DNA from: Odontesthes bonariensis
Taxonomy: Eukaryota > Chordata > Actinopteri > Atheriniformes > Atherinopsidae
NCBI RefSeq assembly: GCF_027942865.1
Contig: NC_134515.1
Location: 23,768,227 to 23,832,226 of the forward strand
Length of the DNA stretch: 64,000 bases
Reading direction: 5' to 3'
Part shown: positions 36,422 to 48,799 of the stretch, piece by piece
Layout: every line of letters begins with the position of its first letter
Numbering within the stretch: the stretch's first letter is position 1
Notes under the pieces: generated by a model
What the model was told of the DNA's origin: nothing
Databases searched by the model: none
The model's input: the letters and a program-made list of their open reading frames with translations, nothing else
Made by a program: the position numbers and the translations under genes

Positions 36422-38414
36422 GTCTGTGTTATTCACTTCACCTGTCAGTGGTTTTCATGTTACAAATGATCTGTGTACATGTTGAAGGAATTAGAAATAG
36501 ATTTCGATTGATCTCTCAACAGTTGGCTGGCTGTTACCTCACTTTAGAGTTCCTATGTGTGGTGTGAATGCATTCAGATTAAAAGGCCCACGAGGTATCT
36601 AGGCCATCTGAAAACTGTTTGGTCCTAAAACACCATTCTGCACCGCAGTGCTGTTGATTCTGCACTCATTTTCTGTCGTGTACATGACACAAAAGTGAAG
36701 TTGAACCTCTTTGGTGACCTACATGCTCTCGCAGAACTTTTTCTCCATGCTGGGCCTGTCTTGGGTCCGACGGACACGGAACCATCTTTGTATTTTTCTT
36801 TCATCCCAGTCCAGCCGCTTGGACAGTTCCTCCAGTTGCCTCGTGTCTGGACACTAAGAATGACGAAATGGGCCAACTATGAAATGACTTGTTTTTTCCA
36901 AAGTGTGCTTGTTGAGCCACGATACCAACAGGTATTTCGGTGGCATTTACTGAACATATCATTAGGCCTGTGGCGGTGTGTACCACGGCAATAACACCAC
37001 GCTGCAGTGTGCACAGGAACATGTGATGTACTACAGGACAAACACGGGCCTATATACCGTTTTGGACTGATACAGCCTTTCCAGGACAGCATTGGGCTGA
37101 GCTCGCCGAGGCACTCCCGCCTGAATCTGAAGTATGTGGGCACAGGGCTTGGCCACTAGCCTGAGTACACACAGACAGAGGGACAAAAAAGAGAGGGCGG
37201 GGACAAAGACAGGAGATATTAAGAGAGACATTTTGTCAATGGCAGTCAGAGTTTAAGACTTCATCAACTCACATGAACTGCTAAGCTTCACAGTTTGCTC
37301 ACAAAGAGTTGTGTCTGACATACATGAGTCTGTTTGTCTTGAGGGGAGGGAAAGAGCGTAGCAGAGGCTATACGGGAGACACAGGGCTGCGTAAGAAGTC
37401 CTGGAGAATGTAGCACCTAGTCTAAACAGAGCATGATGACCTGTCATGTGAGAGTGGGAAACTTTGTATGGGAGGGACAACTCTGGCTAAAACACTGATG
37501 TGTGTCACAAGATTATTCGGTTGAGCTAACCAGTGTTTAGCTAAAACCCAGAGCCTATTGTGACATGTAAACTTAATAGCACCCCGTCTATCTGGAATAC
37601 TTTGCGCATGTTCCAACAAGAGTGAATGAGTAGCAATAAAAAATAAAAATAAAAACAGTCTACTGGGCTTTGGTTTTTCTGCTTTATTGGTCACTTTATC
37701 CCAAACAAGGAAGTTAGGGTCATGTTCATAACCCCTAGTTTGCTTGGGGGGGGAAATCTCCAAAACGTGGAGTATGTGCATTGGGATCGAGAAAGGGTAG
37801 CTGGTTTTAAATAGCTACCCTGCCAGACCGGTAAGCATCCTGCTTTCTGTGGTCGCACAAAGAATGATGCTAATATTGTGTTCCCTCCATGCCTTTGAAG
37901 AGCAAAGTACACATCTCAAGTCAATGAAGTCATCTTAAAGTGTCAGCTCACAGGAATGCTGACACACTTGAACTAAAGATTAGAGCTAAACCAACAACAG
38001 CGTATTCTGTATAGATTGAGAGATCGATAAAGAGATAGAAACTTATCAATCGCCATCCCTGAGTGGCAACTTCTACAGTTCCACTTCCCATTTTTGTCGC
38101 TTTGTTTAACTTTTGTCAGCATGAAGCACGGTTGCCACATAAGCCCACAGAGCAGGCTCCCACATGTAGAAGAAGAAGAAGAAGAAGAAGAAACTAATGC
38201 TGTACCAAAAAAGAAAAACAAACAGCGGTCTAGTTTACCTTTCAAAAAGCTGCCTTATCAGTAAAACTCCCACAGCCAGAGGCAGAGCATACAGTATGTG
38301 CCGCGGTCTAGGGTACTCGGCTCCAGGTGGTGGATGCTCCACATTTGCCCAGGACACATTTTCGGGAAGCCAAAACTTCTCACTCCAAATCCAAGCGGAG
38401 ATAGAGGAAGTCAT
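32363..38414 (-). CDS. cers5: Ceramide synthase 5 (10 coding exons, 382 aa)
   Basis: ER multi-pass enzyme that N-acylates sphingoid bases with fatty acyl-CoA to make (dihydro)ceramide. CERS5 prefers C16 chains (family knowledge). Exons on minus: 38239-38414, 37058-37160, 36723-36853, 36176-36233, 35971-36021, 35712-35804, 33592-33720, 33228-33334, 32973-33129, 32363-32506. GT-AG throughout. 1149 nt = 382 aa plus stop (human about 392). N terminus [19 protein letters not shown], then YPRPRHILY and [10 protein letters not shown]. Truncated homeobox-like part [19 protein letters not shown]/Lag1 domain with [20 protein letters not shown] and VMCVHDASD (the paired His and the Asp needed for activity). 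[10 protein letters not shown] near the end, acidic SSSDED tail. The N-terminal wording favours CERS5 over CERS6. Start chosen at MTSSISAW, the first ATG in frame. Confidence 0.95.
35053..35653. mobile_element. TTAA-flanked MITE (601 bp) in a CERS5 intron
   Basis: Ends AGCTGCAGTCTGCA and its reverse complement are flanked by TTAA at 35049-35052 and 35654-35657. The interior is non-coding. TTAA target and short TIRs fit a piggyBac-type non-autonomous element. It sits between coding exons 6 and 7 of CERS5. Confidence 0.8.
35811..35841 (+). repeat. Poly-G run adjoining CERS5 exon 6 acceptor
   Basis: G6-A-G24 on plus. On the transcribed strand it is C24-T-C6 directly before ACAAAG and exon 6, so it serves as the polypyrimidine tract of that 3' splice site. 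Confidence 0.9.
36376..36420 (+). repeat. TA/CA microsatellite
   Basis: (TA)n followed by (CA)n in a CERS5 intron. Confidence 0.9.
38167..38192 (+). repeat. GAA trinucleotide microsatellite
   Basis: About eight GAA units in the first CERS5 intron, close to the donor of coding exon 1. Confidence 0.9.
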
Positions 38415-40388
38415 CGGTAAGCAGAAAAATTCAGCAATGGCAAGCAAGCCAAGCCTGGAGAGTCACTTGGAAGTGAAGTCCTGCCTCCTCACTACAGCCC
38501 TCCTCTGAGGAAGCATCACTTCTGCTAAAAAAAAATACTGTGCGAACTTAAAGCTTGACACGCGGCTGTGGCGGACAGGAAACACCCACCGCATTTCAAC
38601 GTAGAGGTATTCCACGTGAAAAGTGAACACATTTTCTTTTTTTTGCCTTTCTCTCTGCGACCGTAAATACGCTAAACGGACGCCTCCAGTTAGCGTTTAA
38701 AGTCACATGATTAGCTTAAGCTAGTTAGCTTGTTACTGCCAATTAACGTTAACCTCACCGTGTGATTACAATTTGGAATTTAGACAATTAAAAGAAATAT
38801 TTATTATTGTTCATAGTTAACTGAGAACCTGGTTGAAGTTATTGGAGCCAGTTTTGCAACACTATTGCTTGTTTTTTTTTTTTTGTTTGTTTTTTTGTTT
38901 TAAATGCAATAAAGTAGGGCTTTGTAATGAATAACATTTGTTGTCTGTTTTGTTTTCTGGAATGACAAAAAAAATCTAAAGTATAAAAAAAAAAAATCCC
39001 AATTAAATAAATCGTATGCATAAATGAATACAGAAATTAGTTTGCAGGAAGCTACAAACTGTGTTAGGTGTGTTGCTAACTTTCAGCACTGCATGTTCAG
39101 ACCGCCATCTATGCTTGATGAAATACTAGACCTTTCTCTTGCTTGAATTAAGAAAACGTATCGTTGTTTTTCAGTTACTATTATTATTATCAATCCTTCG
39201 CTGATATTGTGATTAAACAGTGAAACAACCAACAATTATATGAAATTGTACGGCCTAAAACATTTTTTTGAAAAAAAAAAACCCAAAAAACATGCTTTTG
39301 ACATTTAGAATTAGAATCGGATTAGCTTCAAAATTAGCATCCCGGTGACAAATATGTGAAAATGTTCATATCTGAGCAAAATTGGCCTCTATTTGATCGT
39401 ATACTGCTAAAATATACATTTATCTTGGCTATACAATGAATACAAACCCAAGCTAAACATTGCATATGGATTATCTCTGCAGTCGTTAAAGCACAACTTC
39501 ATTCTCGGCATGACCTGTAGTATTAAACCCAAAGGTCAACAGATTTATAGGTATAATCGGGTGTCCCATAGGACATAACTGCAGAGAACATGGATGCTAC
39601 ACATACATGACACACGCGCCCACAATGCCAGCCTCCACTCTGTGTCATCCTGTGGATTTTTTACATCAGTACCAACCGGCTAGAGAGCAGCTCTGCACCC
39701 CGAACAAAACCTCTCTGTGTAAGTATGCAGCTGCTGCTTCCGAGATGCCCTACACGGATACATGACCCAGTGTGGAGGGGCTGAAGACAGCCATAAAATT
39801 AAGAGGGGTCCTATGTTTGAGGAAAATCTTCTCACTTACCTCTACACCAGCATTTGGATCACTTTTTAGGTGTTTGCCTGTTTACTTTAGCTAGATTTTT
39901 GTCATCCTCGTCTCTAGTCCAGGAACAGCAGGGATGTTTGGAACACAGTGCGTGCCATCCCATTAGTGCCCCCCTTTCACTGCTTGGACTGTTCCATTTC
40001 ACATCAGACAAAAATCTGATAGTTGGGGAAGAGTTGTTCATGTCAGGGACTGCAGTAGCCTCAGCACTGTTGCTCTTGGACCACATAAGGTAAAATCTCC
40101 TACTGATTTTATTCATCGCCTTGCTTTTAGTGGATTGCCTATGATAGACTTCAAGGGACATTTCTTAGCAGCTCAATGTAGCTGTCCCTTTTAGAAGTGC
40201 TCATGTGCTCATAGATGAGCGTGCAGTTTTGTGTTTACCTTTAAGGGCTCTCAAATCTCCAACAATAACAGTGACGTCTGTTTTTATTTCCTTTTTTTTT
40301 AACATTTCTGATTGATTTAAATCTGTATATTTATATCAACTGACATTTTTGTCATGCTGTTTATCCTTTATTTTTTATTTTTAAACAG
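38415..40388. other. Head-to-head intergenic region between CERS5 and SLMAP
   Basis: No FHA-type exon or other recognised gene. The left part is the CERS5 5' UTR/promoter. To the right, a TATA-like CATAAAATTAAG near 39791 and a possible donor ATAAG|GTAAAA at 40089 could mark a non-coding first exon of the SLMAP short form. This last point is inference only. Confidence 0.4.
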
Positions 40389-40396
40389 ATAAGCAA

Positions 40397-43300
40397 ATGG
40401 ATCAAAAAGAGCTGAGTGATCCTCTGAACAATGTGTCATTGATCAAAGGTAACCCTGCGCTGCTATTCATTCATTTTCTTTTCTAAAGTACGGGCAGAAA
40501 TGATTTTAATGAATAACATGAACCTGTTTCGTGTGTGCACCTGTATTTTTAAGGGAACGTGTTGAAGTAGAAAAAGCATGAGTCACACCTGAGATCAGTG
40601 TTTGGACATACGCGGACAGTTAGTTGGCTTTAGAGCTTACAGTGCTGGCAGTGGCCTTGTTTTAGAGGCTGAGCTCTCTTTTCCCCAACAGCTTATTATA
40701 GGATGGAGTCCCTCTGCACTGAGAGCACTAATGTGCGCTCGCTCTGGCATTTCAGTGACTAATTAAAACAGAATGTTGGGGAAGATAACGCACAGTCCCA
40801 CACAGATAATCTAAAAAATCAGCTGGGGCATTCCTGCCAAAATGTATAAGCACATTGGTGAGTGAATCAATTTTTCATGATGAATGAATTTGTAATGCCA
40901 GGGAGCACAAGACAAGCAGTGTCCTCAGTGTCATTTCAGAAGGAATATTTCTCAGAATCGGCCACAGGCGCCTGATTTATAGCTGAAATTTAATGTTACT
41001 TCTGGGAGTGTGATGAGTTTCAAAGAGAAAATTGTCAGCATTTAGTTGAGCGGTGCTAAGGAACAGAGAGCGGATAAAGATGCACCACAATGGCTCTAGC
41101 CCTCGGCACAGCTAAAAAAAGACTTTCTCCTACATTTTTTTTTCTGTCGTCACTTGAGGCAGCGTGACGGGCACTATATTCTCCATTAGTCCACTGTGAG
41201 GTATTTTTACACATGGACTAATCCCATTACTACTTTGTCAGGTGTCATTCTATTGCACCAAAAGGCATAATGGCTGTTGTAACTAATGTTTCTATAGATA
41301 GAGTGTTGCACTCTCAGCTGAAATATCATTTAACCTTCCTGCTGTCTTCAGAGAGTATTCATCTTTCCAACAAAGTCGACACAGTACAGGGAGCCCACTC
41401 ACATTCCGGCTCGCACTCATACATATGCATACATGACGGAGCACGCAACCACATACTGGGCAGAGAGCTGGCCTCTCATCCTTTGTCTGGCACAGGGTGC
41501 ACACAGCAGGGTGGTCATGTGCTTGAGTCAGAGGGCGTCGCCAGCCCCTAGCCTTTGTCTCATGCTCGATAATTTTAGGGGCATCTATCAGTGCCATCTG
41601 ATGGCACCACTACGTGTGTGTGTACGGGTGTGTTTGTGTGTGTGTGCAGGGGGATTATTCAACATGTGTGCTAGACTTAGTGACATCAAAGTTTTAAAAA
41701 CAACTGCCGCAATTCATGACACTCCGAGCCCTGCGATGTGTCCATTTATGGTGCACATGCTTGACTTATCATGCCTGTTGCTTTTGGCCTCCAACAAAAA
41801 GTCTGAGATGAGATCATCTCTTTTCCAAGCTATGGTAGATTAGGGGATCGAGATTTTCACTGGGCATTTGCAAAGCACAAGCATTAGTGGAGCTGTTTTC
41901 ACCTCTGGGAACACAACAGTCCCTTGACAACGTTGGCAAGGCTATTCCCTTTGTGTATTGTTTACACTTACATGCTATCAATGAGCAATGTAGATGTACC
42001 AGAGACTCGTATGTGGCTGGCATGATGGACAGTTTGGTTTAAAACTTGGATAGAAAATGCAGATAAGTGCAGTTGTGTCTATTTCTGGGTTAGCAATTAG
42101 TTTATGTAATAGGCCATTTCAATATCTTGGGAAATCATCTAGCAGCCCTGGTTAAAACAGAATTAACATGGTGGAATTTTTTTGTTATCTTTGTATTCTT
42201 ATGGTAACTGACTCAGTTTCCATCCATTAGCTTGATCTGTCATACTTTACATTCCTGTGTACCTAAATGTGGCCTGTTGACCTCTTACCGCTGCACATTC
42301 ATGTGATGAAAAAGGATATTATAAGTGGGGTAATAGTTTGTGCTCTTTATGTTTTTATCAGAAGACCTGACAAGATCAAACATGGGGTCCTCTGGTGACT
42401 CAGAAAAAATGACGCAGCGATTGAATGATGAACTTCGCGAGGCCCGGGAGCTAGCTAATAAGGAGAAACATAAGTGCATGGAGCTCCAAGGTAACATGGA
42501 ACATCTCAGAATTGGATACATATCAGTCGCGACATTTTACAGTGTAACATTTTACACACACAGTTAAAGGTGGGGTCTGTGATGTTTTCTGGAGCATTTT
42601 TTATCATATTGTCTGAAAACCTCTTCACGACCCCATTGCACCCACTAAAATAGAATGTTTGGAAAAAAAACTAAATCTTTTAGTCCATTGTAGAGGGTCA
42701 CAGCCCTTTTACAGACAGCCGTTCCACTTCCTATTCGCCCCATTATAAAAAATTTGGCTGCAGTTCAGTTGATTTTCTCTGAGGGCGCTGGCGAGCGAGT
42801 GCAGAATGACCATTTTCCATAGGGCTGGCGCTAATAATTTAAAAAATGTCCCCGCTAGCGGGTGAAACCTGAAAATAATACTGTGATTTCTGACAGAGGG
42901 ATGTGGATTTATATCGAAAGTACAATAACCTGGGAGTTATAGCTTTCTGTTTTCTTACAGGTCTGGCATTTGCAAGTCAGTATCCGCTAGCATCTAGCTA
43001 ACGGAATCTGAAGAACGCACGGCTGATTACGACCGGCTGCTTTACGGCACTCGTCCACTGTTCCAGAGTGCTAACCTGGTGCCGCTAACAACAACCAAAG
43101 CTAAACCAGAGGCTAGTCAGAGAGTATGTAAAAGGGCTGTGCTGAAATCTGTAACTATTTGAGCTAACCCCTCACTGCTAGCTCAGCGCTAGGACTGACC
43201 ATGCCGTAAAGTGATGCCACATGCGTGACGTCACTCGGGATGCAATACTGACAATAAATGTGATTTTAAACAAATCTAGTGAGTCTAAAAAATCAAACCA

Positions 43301-46300
43301 AGTGCCGTTTGAAAGGATAATTTATCCTGCCTTTAGGAAAATTAAAATGAAAAAATATAAAAAATTATATCCAAAGCAATGGCTGCATCTAAGGTGGATT
43401 TCATAGTACCACCATAGAGTTCGGCGTGCTCTGCACTGCTTCGTTGGCGCCCCTAGAGTGCAGTACCATCCGGAAATAGCCGCCAGTTTTCCCTCTCCTC
43501 ATAATAGAGACTCTCTGAGAGGGTGTAGCAAGAGGAAATGTCTGACCAATAGAAGTAATGATGAGAGTTACTTCTATTGGATTCTGACACGCCAATCAAC
43601 CGTCAGCCCCCCCTCCCCCCTGCGCGTTCACAGACTCGTGACTCGTTCATTTGTTTTGAAGGCGTGGTTTCGAGGGGTGGGCTGAAGGGAGAGGCAAGGT
43701 TGTGTATTTTCAAAAATATAGCTTGCAGGAACCGTTTTTCCAAGATCTCAGACCCCACCTTTAAGTCCACATGAAGTAACTAAATCTGTTTATATTTTGA
43801 AGGAGTCCTTGAGGAAGAGCGTAAAGGAAAAAAACAGCAAGCTGATGAATCTGCAAAACAAATAAAACATCTTCAAGGTACATTTTTTAGGTTTGTGCAT
43901 TTGGGAGGTTTCTGTTTTGTTACCCAAAGTAGCAGATTTGTAAATGTCACCACTGCTTATCTGAGCACTGACCTCGGTTTGGACAGGCCAGCTGCAACAG
44001 TTCCAAGATGAGATGGGCACGCTCAGACAGCAGATAGATGTCTCCTCCAGTTCACATGGGGAGCTTCAAAGTGCTCGAGATGAGGTAAAGTCGCTGAAAC
44101 GGGCCCTGGAAGCAGCCACTGTTGAGCGTGACCAGGACGTCGCTGCTATTCAGTCCAACCTGGCAACTGTCTCAAAAGATCAGGACAAGTGGCGCCAGAC
44201 TGCCAACAAGTATGAGCGTGAGATTGAAAACCTGCAGCGTGACTTACAGCAGCAGAGCATGCAGTGGCAGAAAACAGCTGAAATACAAGGTATTACATGG
44301 TGAAACTGTCTAACAGAAGCTAACATGATAGCTTGGAAAATTTGTACTAACTTGACTTCAAAAACCTTTGGTTTCGTGGTGCTATTTGTTCCAGTCCTAA
44401 ACACAGGAAGTAAAGGATTTGTCTTAAAGAACAAATCTTATATTTTCCCGAGCTAACCACTGGTTGTATTACTTAATTTATATTAAAATCATTTCATTCC
44501 CTACTTAAAAAAGAGATGCTGAGCAATTTCACAATATATACGTTTTGTGTTTTGTTTCCTGCTAGAGGTTCTTCTCACGTGTCTTCATATTCAGTTGCTC
44601 ACGAACATTCTCAAACTCGGCCGAGCATATTAAAAATGCAGTTAGAAATGTTTTTGTGATGCTTCGGATTTATCCACAAGGAAATTCAGATCAGACCATC
44701 TGCTCGAGTAATGCATCATTAAATGAAACATGTTTTCTCCTTATAGCCAATGAGCTGCAGTCCATGCAGGTGGAGTGTAATGGTCTTCAGAAGGAGTGTT
44801 CTGTCCTGCGAGCTGAGAAACAGGACATGGTGAATAAGCACCAGAAGGAAAAGAGCAGTCTGCAAAGTGAGTGTGCCTCTCTCAGGGCGGAGAAGGAGGA
44901 ACTCCTCAAGAGTCTCCAGAAAGAAAAAGCCAGCCTGCAGAGTGAATGTGCAGCACTGCGCAGTGAGAAAGAGGCAGTGGTGCAGACACAGCAGCAGCTG
45001 GAGAAAGACCTTGTCAGGTCAGTGCACTGATTTTACTTTACCCAGGGTGTAGCTTTACCCCCACCTTTGTGTTTCTTCAGTCCCATTTGCTTGACTCAGA
45101 TGCAATTAGTTTTGCCACAGTATACCTATCACACAGGGTTATCATCCTGTCTTCCATCACCTATTGAATTTTTTTTGGTTTATGTGTTTTTGGTAGCTTG
45201 CGAGGCCAGAATGCTGAGCTGAACAGCAGCCTCAGAGCCCTCGAGCAATCCCAGCAGGAGTTGGAGAAGAGGCTGGTGGCCTTGCAGCGCCAGCACGAGC
45301 AGGATAACACCAAGCTGCAAACCCAACTGGATGAGGCAGACGGCCGCAGCAAGGCACTGCAGAGAGAGGTATGCTCTCAGAGAGCTGAACCTGACAGCTA
45401 AACCCTGTCTGCATCGGATACATGTTGCTCAGTCTTAGCACTGCTGCAGAAAGCAGTCCACATCACATTCTGTTATTGATTGATCCGTGAGCAAAATCTG
45501 AAGAGATCTGTTAGCAGAGCAGATCCAGCAGCGTTTTAACTGTTGGGAGGTCTGCAGCTGCCACTGGTGTCCTGCTGACCACGCCACTTCACGGTACCAA
45601 TGTTGACATGGTCTTGCAGTATTAATGACATTTCCTTCGTGCACTCTCAACGACAGCAAAAACGTATATTTTGAAAGCAAATCAGTTATCCTTTTTTCGA
45701 CAAAATCATAAAAATGGCTGACGTGTACAGGAATAGTAATTTCATGCAAAAAAATATATATAACTGAATAAAGAAAAGGCAATTTCTTGTAAGTTTGTCC
45801 TTCAAGGGTTAAGGTTAGTCTACTGTAAAATGACATTGCTTATATTCCCTTTACTTTACTTTTTAATGCCGTTTAGCCAGAGTAGCATTTAAATAAAAAC
45901 GTGCTTTGGCAATGATAATAATTCTGTCAAAACTCTGCCACTGCTTATGGTCTTGTTTCATCAGCGCATGTGGAACATTTTGCTAAATGATCAAATATCA
46001 AGTACGTAGATATGTTAAATCAATGTATTTGAGGACCATGGCAAATCTCCAACATAAGCTCATACTTCTTTGTGCTTGCAGTTGGGATTTTATGCGAGCA
46101 TGACATTAACAAATTGAAAAACAAATTAGTGGTACAATGCATTTGTAACAATGAACAGTAGCGACACTGTTTAGGTACCTACCTACTACTAAAGCAAAAG
46201 AAAACATATTTTTCTCTTGTTTTATTTTTCTTATTTCCTCCCCAGTAATGGTAGTCCAAAATAAGAGACTCTGCCTCTCAAAGGGGCTCTTCACAGGTTC

Positions 46301-48620
46301 ATTCTTGTTACTTACCAATATATCCTAATCGATTGCAACATGCTCCTCCTTTATCATCTTTTTAGTAGCACTTCCACTTAGTACCACCAACCATGTGCTG
46401 TACCCGCTCCAACTTTCTTGAGACATGTTGCCGCCCTCAAATTCAAGATGAGTCAGGATTTTTTTGTGAAATAGTATAATGTCTCATTTTCAACATTTGG
46501 CCATGGGTAGTAAAATAGCTGTTTATTGGATTTGCAAGTCATTATATTCTGTCTTTATTTCAATTCATACAGCATTCCAACTTTTTTTTTGTTGCACAAG
46601 TGATGGGCACTTACAGATGTAGACAATTAATATCAGGAAATCTGTGTCTTTCAATAATGAGGAAACTCTTCGTTTCTTTGTAAAAGAACACACTTTGAAT
46701 TTAAAACATCCTCCATTGCAGACACCACGCATTGCCATCTGCTGGCATTGGTGCTTTTTTTTTCTTTTCTCCCAGTAAGAATTAGCTGTCTGGATAAAGA
46801 TCATCCACTTTTGTAACACTAAGACAAGGCTGACATTGTTGGATACAAGAAAATGGAGAGGAAGTCAGTCTTAAGCACGCATCATTCATCCCAATCTGGG
46901 GCTGCTCTTTCTGAAAAAGTAAACGGAGTCGATTTACATCAAGTACTCTAAGCTTTCCCTCGTTAGTTAGCTTTAAAGAAAATTTAGCACTGCATCTCAG
47001 TACAGGACATACTATGCAAGCTGTTATCCAAAATAAATCTTATAATTTGCTTCATACAGTACGAGGAGGCTCAGACTGAGCTGTCAGACCTAAAGGAAAA
47101 ATACGAGAAGACCGAGCAGGAAAAGCAGTCGATCACAGATCAGTTTGAGGAATGCAAAGCCAGCATGAAGGAGTTACAGGAGAAGGGATCGAAGGTGAGA
47201 GTTGATCTTTCAGACACTCCACACTGAGAGGAAGGTGTTGTTTTCCATGTGTCACATAATTGCATGTAACTGACAAATACTATTTTAAGAGATGCATAAA
47301 TTGTTAAAGTTATGATCTATTAAAGATCTATTAAAGTTATGAGCTGTTAAAAAGATTCAAATATATTTGTCTTTAAATTAAAAAAAGCAAACATTTTAGG
47401 ATCATGAGCTTTACTTCCAAATTTGCAACAGTATTATGTAAACATCTGATTTATTTTGTAAAATATCTCGGGCATAAAATTTGAATCGCTTATAAGAAAG
47501 ACAACATATCTTTTTTTTTTTCTATTTCACCAAGCTTGCTCACCACTATTCATCTAAAGTATTTAAATGTTGCTTTTGTGGATCATTCACACATATGGAT
47601 TCAGAAAGCTGGGCTAAAGTAAATCTGGCTTTGCCCTTGTGTGCCCCTGCTGAGGTTGGCTGACCCAGAAAGTACCCAGGAATACTACCGGAGGAGGCTG
47701 AGAGAAATGCCCGTGTTTATGCCAAAGTCCGTTGAAGCAATGTGAGCGATAGGCAGGCATGGCCCAATTGCAACAGACACACAACACTTTGAATATTTCC
47801 ATCTCGGATACTGGAGCGAAATTCTAATCAGGCAGTTAAAACAGGTTTAAATAGGTTCCTGAGAGGCCATGTACTACCAGCTACTTTGCATCCGTATGTG
47901 AGAAGGCACTGTTGTACTTGTATAACTTGTACTTGACAGCCATGTATAATTTAAAGATTAGTATAAACACCAGTTACAGTCTACTGACTGAGCGACCTAT
48001 TAATAAAGTTACGCCCAAGCAAAGTATGTCCCATTTCAGTTGATTACTACAATATCCCTTCCCTTCTGTAGACTTCCCTATTGCTGCCTGTTCAAGCCAT
48101 AGTCATCGGCCTTTTCCTGGCTTTGCTGTATTGGTGCTTCAGCGCATTGTGGTAGTAAGGTACACAATACTCCTGTCAAGTCGGCCTACATCTTTCATTT
48201 TCATCAGTGTCTTCAAGATCATTGCATGACTTACTTGGGTTTTCCTCATTTCCCAGAATGCCTTCCTTGGGGGAAACTAAGCCTAACCTCTCTAATCATG
48301 CAGTTCCAACATCTGGCATATGCTTGTTCTGTCTGAGTGGCTTATGCTTAACAACTGTTCCTCTGAGTTGGCTTTGACGATGCTCATTTTCATCTGAAAA
48401 GCGCTTTGCGTAAATTTCACCCTCTACCTTATCTCGATCTCAATTATTAGCTCCCGCTGTCCAAGCTTCGGCAATTCTTTGGATGGGTGGTTTTATCCGG
48501 TGATGCTCAAGTTTTCTTTTCTCTGCTGCCACTTATTTTCAGAAACCATGGATGATCTGGGGGCCTGCGGTTGCTGTGGCTCTAACAGCTGTGACTGCTG
48601 CTGTGCTCTTCAGGACCTGA
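40397..48620 (+). CDS. slmap: SLMAP short form (sarcolemma-associated protein), tail-anchored coiled coil
   Basis: SLMAP is a tail-anchored coiled-coil protein of ER, sarcolemma and centrosome and part of STRIPAK (family knowledge). Exons: 40397-40448, 42362-42490, 43803-43877, 43987-44289, 44747-45017, 45197-45368, 47060-47194, then either 48072-48155 or 48543-48620. All phases agree. Proteins are 406 or 404 aa. Start MDQKELSDPLNNVSLIK matches the internal start of mammalian short SLMAP forms (MDEQDLNEPLAKVSLLK). The body is continuous heptads (LRAEKEELLKSLQKEK). The N-terminal FHA domain of long SLMAP is not found upstream: CERS5 lies head to head 2 kb away. The exon start at 40389 is phase-compatible with an upstream coding exon, so a distant one is not excluded. 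Poly(A) signal AATAAA at 48792. Introns hold a TTAA-flanked MITE. Confidence 0.92.
42568..43760. mobile_element. TTAA-flanked MITE (1.19 kb) in SLMAP intron 2
   Basis: Ends AGGTGGGGTCTG...CAGACCCCACCT, flanked by TTAA at 42564-42567 and 43761-43764. Perfect TIR of 12 bp followed by imperfect similarity. No transposase reading frame. TTAA flank fits a piggyBac-type non-autonomous element. Its right end lies 42 bp before SLMAP coding exon 3. Confidence 0.82.
45369..47059. other. SLMAP intron, 1.7 kb, no recognised element
   Basis: Plain AT-rich intron. No coding exon or known repeat recognised. Confidence 0.5.
48072..48155 (+). CDS. slmap: SLMAP alternative last exon A (tail anchor 1)
   Basis: Acceptor CTTCTGTAG. 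In phase 0 after exon 7 it reads TSLLLPVQAIVIGLFLALLY (continuing WCFSALW) to TAG: a single hydrophobic helix with no lumenal tail. Mammalian SLMAP also uses alternative C-terminal membrane segments. Confidence 0.85.
   Translation, partial: TSLLLPVQAIVIGLFLALLYWCFSALW
48543..48620 (+). CDS. slmap: SLMAP alternative last exon B (tail anchor 2)
   Basis: Acceptor TTTTCAG. In phase 0 after exon 7 it reads KPWMIWGPAVAVALTAVTAA (continuing VLFRT) to TGA. It matches the human tail type KPWPWMPMLAALVAVTAIVL. Choice between this and exon A would swap the membrane anchor. Confidence 0.88.
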   Translation, partial: KPWMIWGPAVAVALTAVTAAVLFRT

Positions 48621-48791
48621 GGGCAACTTATTCAAAAACACACGCAAACAAACACACACACACAAGTAAACCCATTATTGTCCTCAGATGTCGACACTTG
48701 CTCCCCTTATCATATCTGCACTATTAATTAGGAGGGTTTGTATTTAACTGTTTAATTCTTAAGATGCTCTATTTTAGATGGCAGAGACTTT

Positions 48792-48797
48792 AATAAA
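48792..48797 (+). terminator. Poly(A) signal of SLMAP
   Basis: AATAAA 172 nt after the exon B stop. Confidence 0.6.
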
Positions 48798-48799
48798 AG

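Noticed and set aside
39854-40093. 79-codon frame just upstream of the SLMAP start exon
   Set aside because: Does not resemble an FHA domain or any SLMAP N-terminal part. Could overlap a 5' UTR exon, but coding is unsupported.
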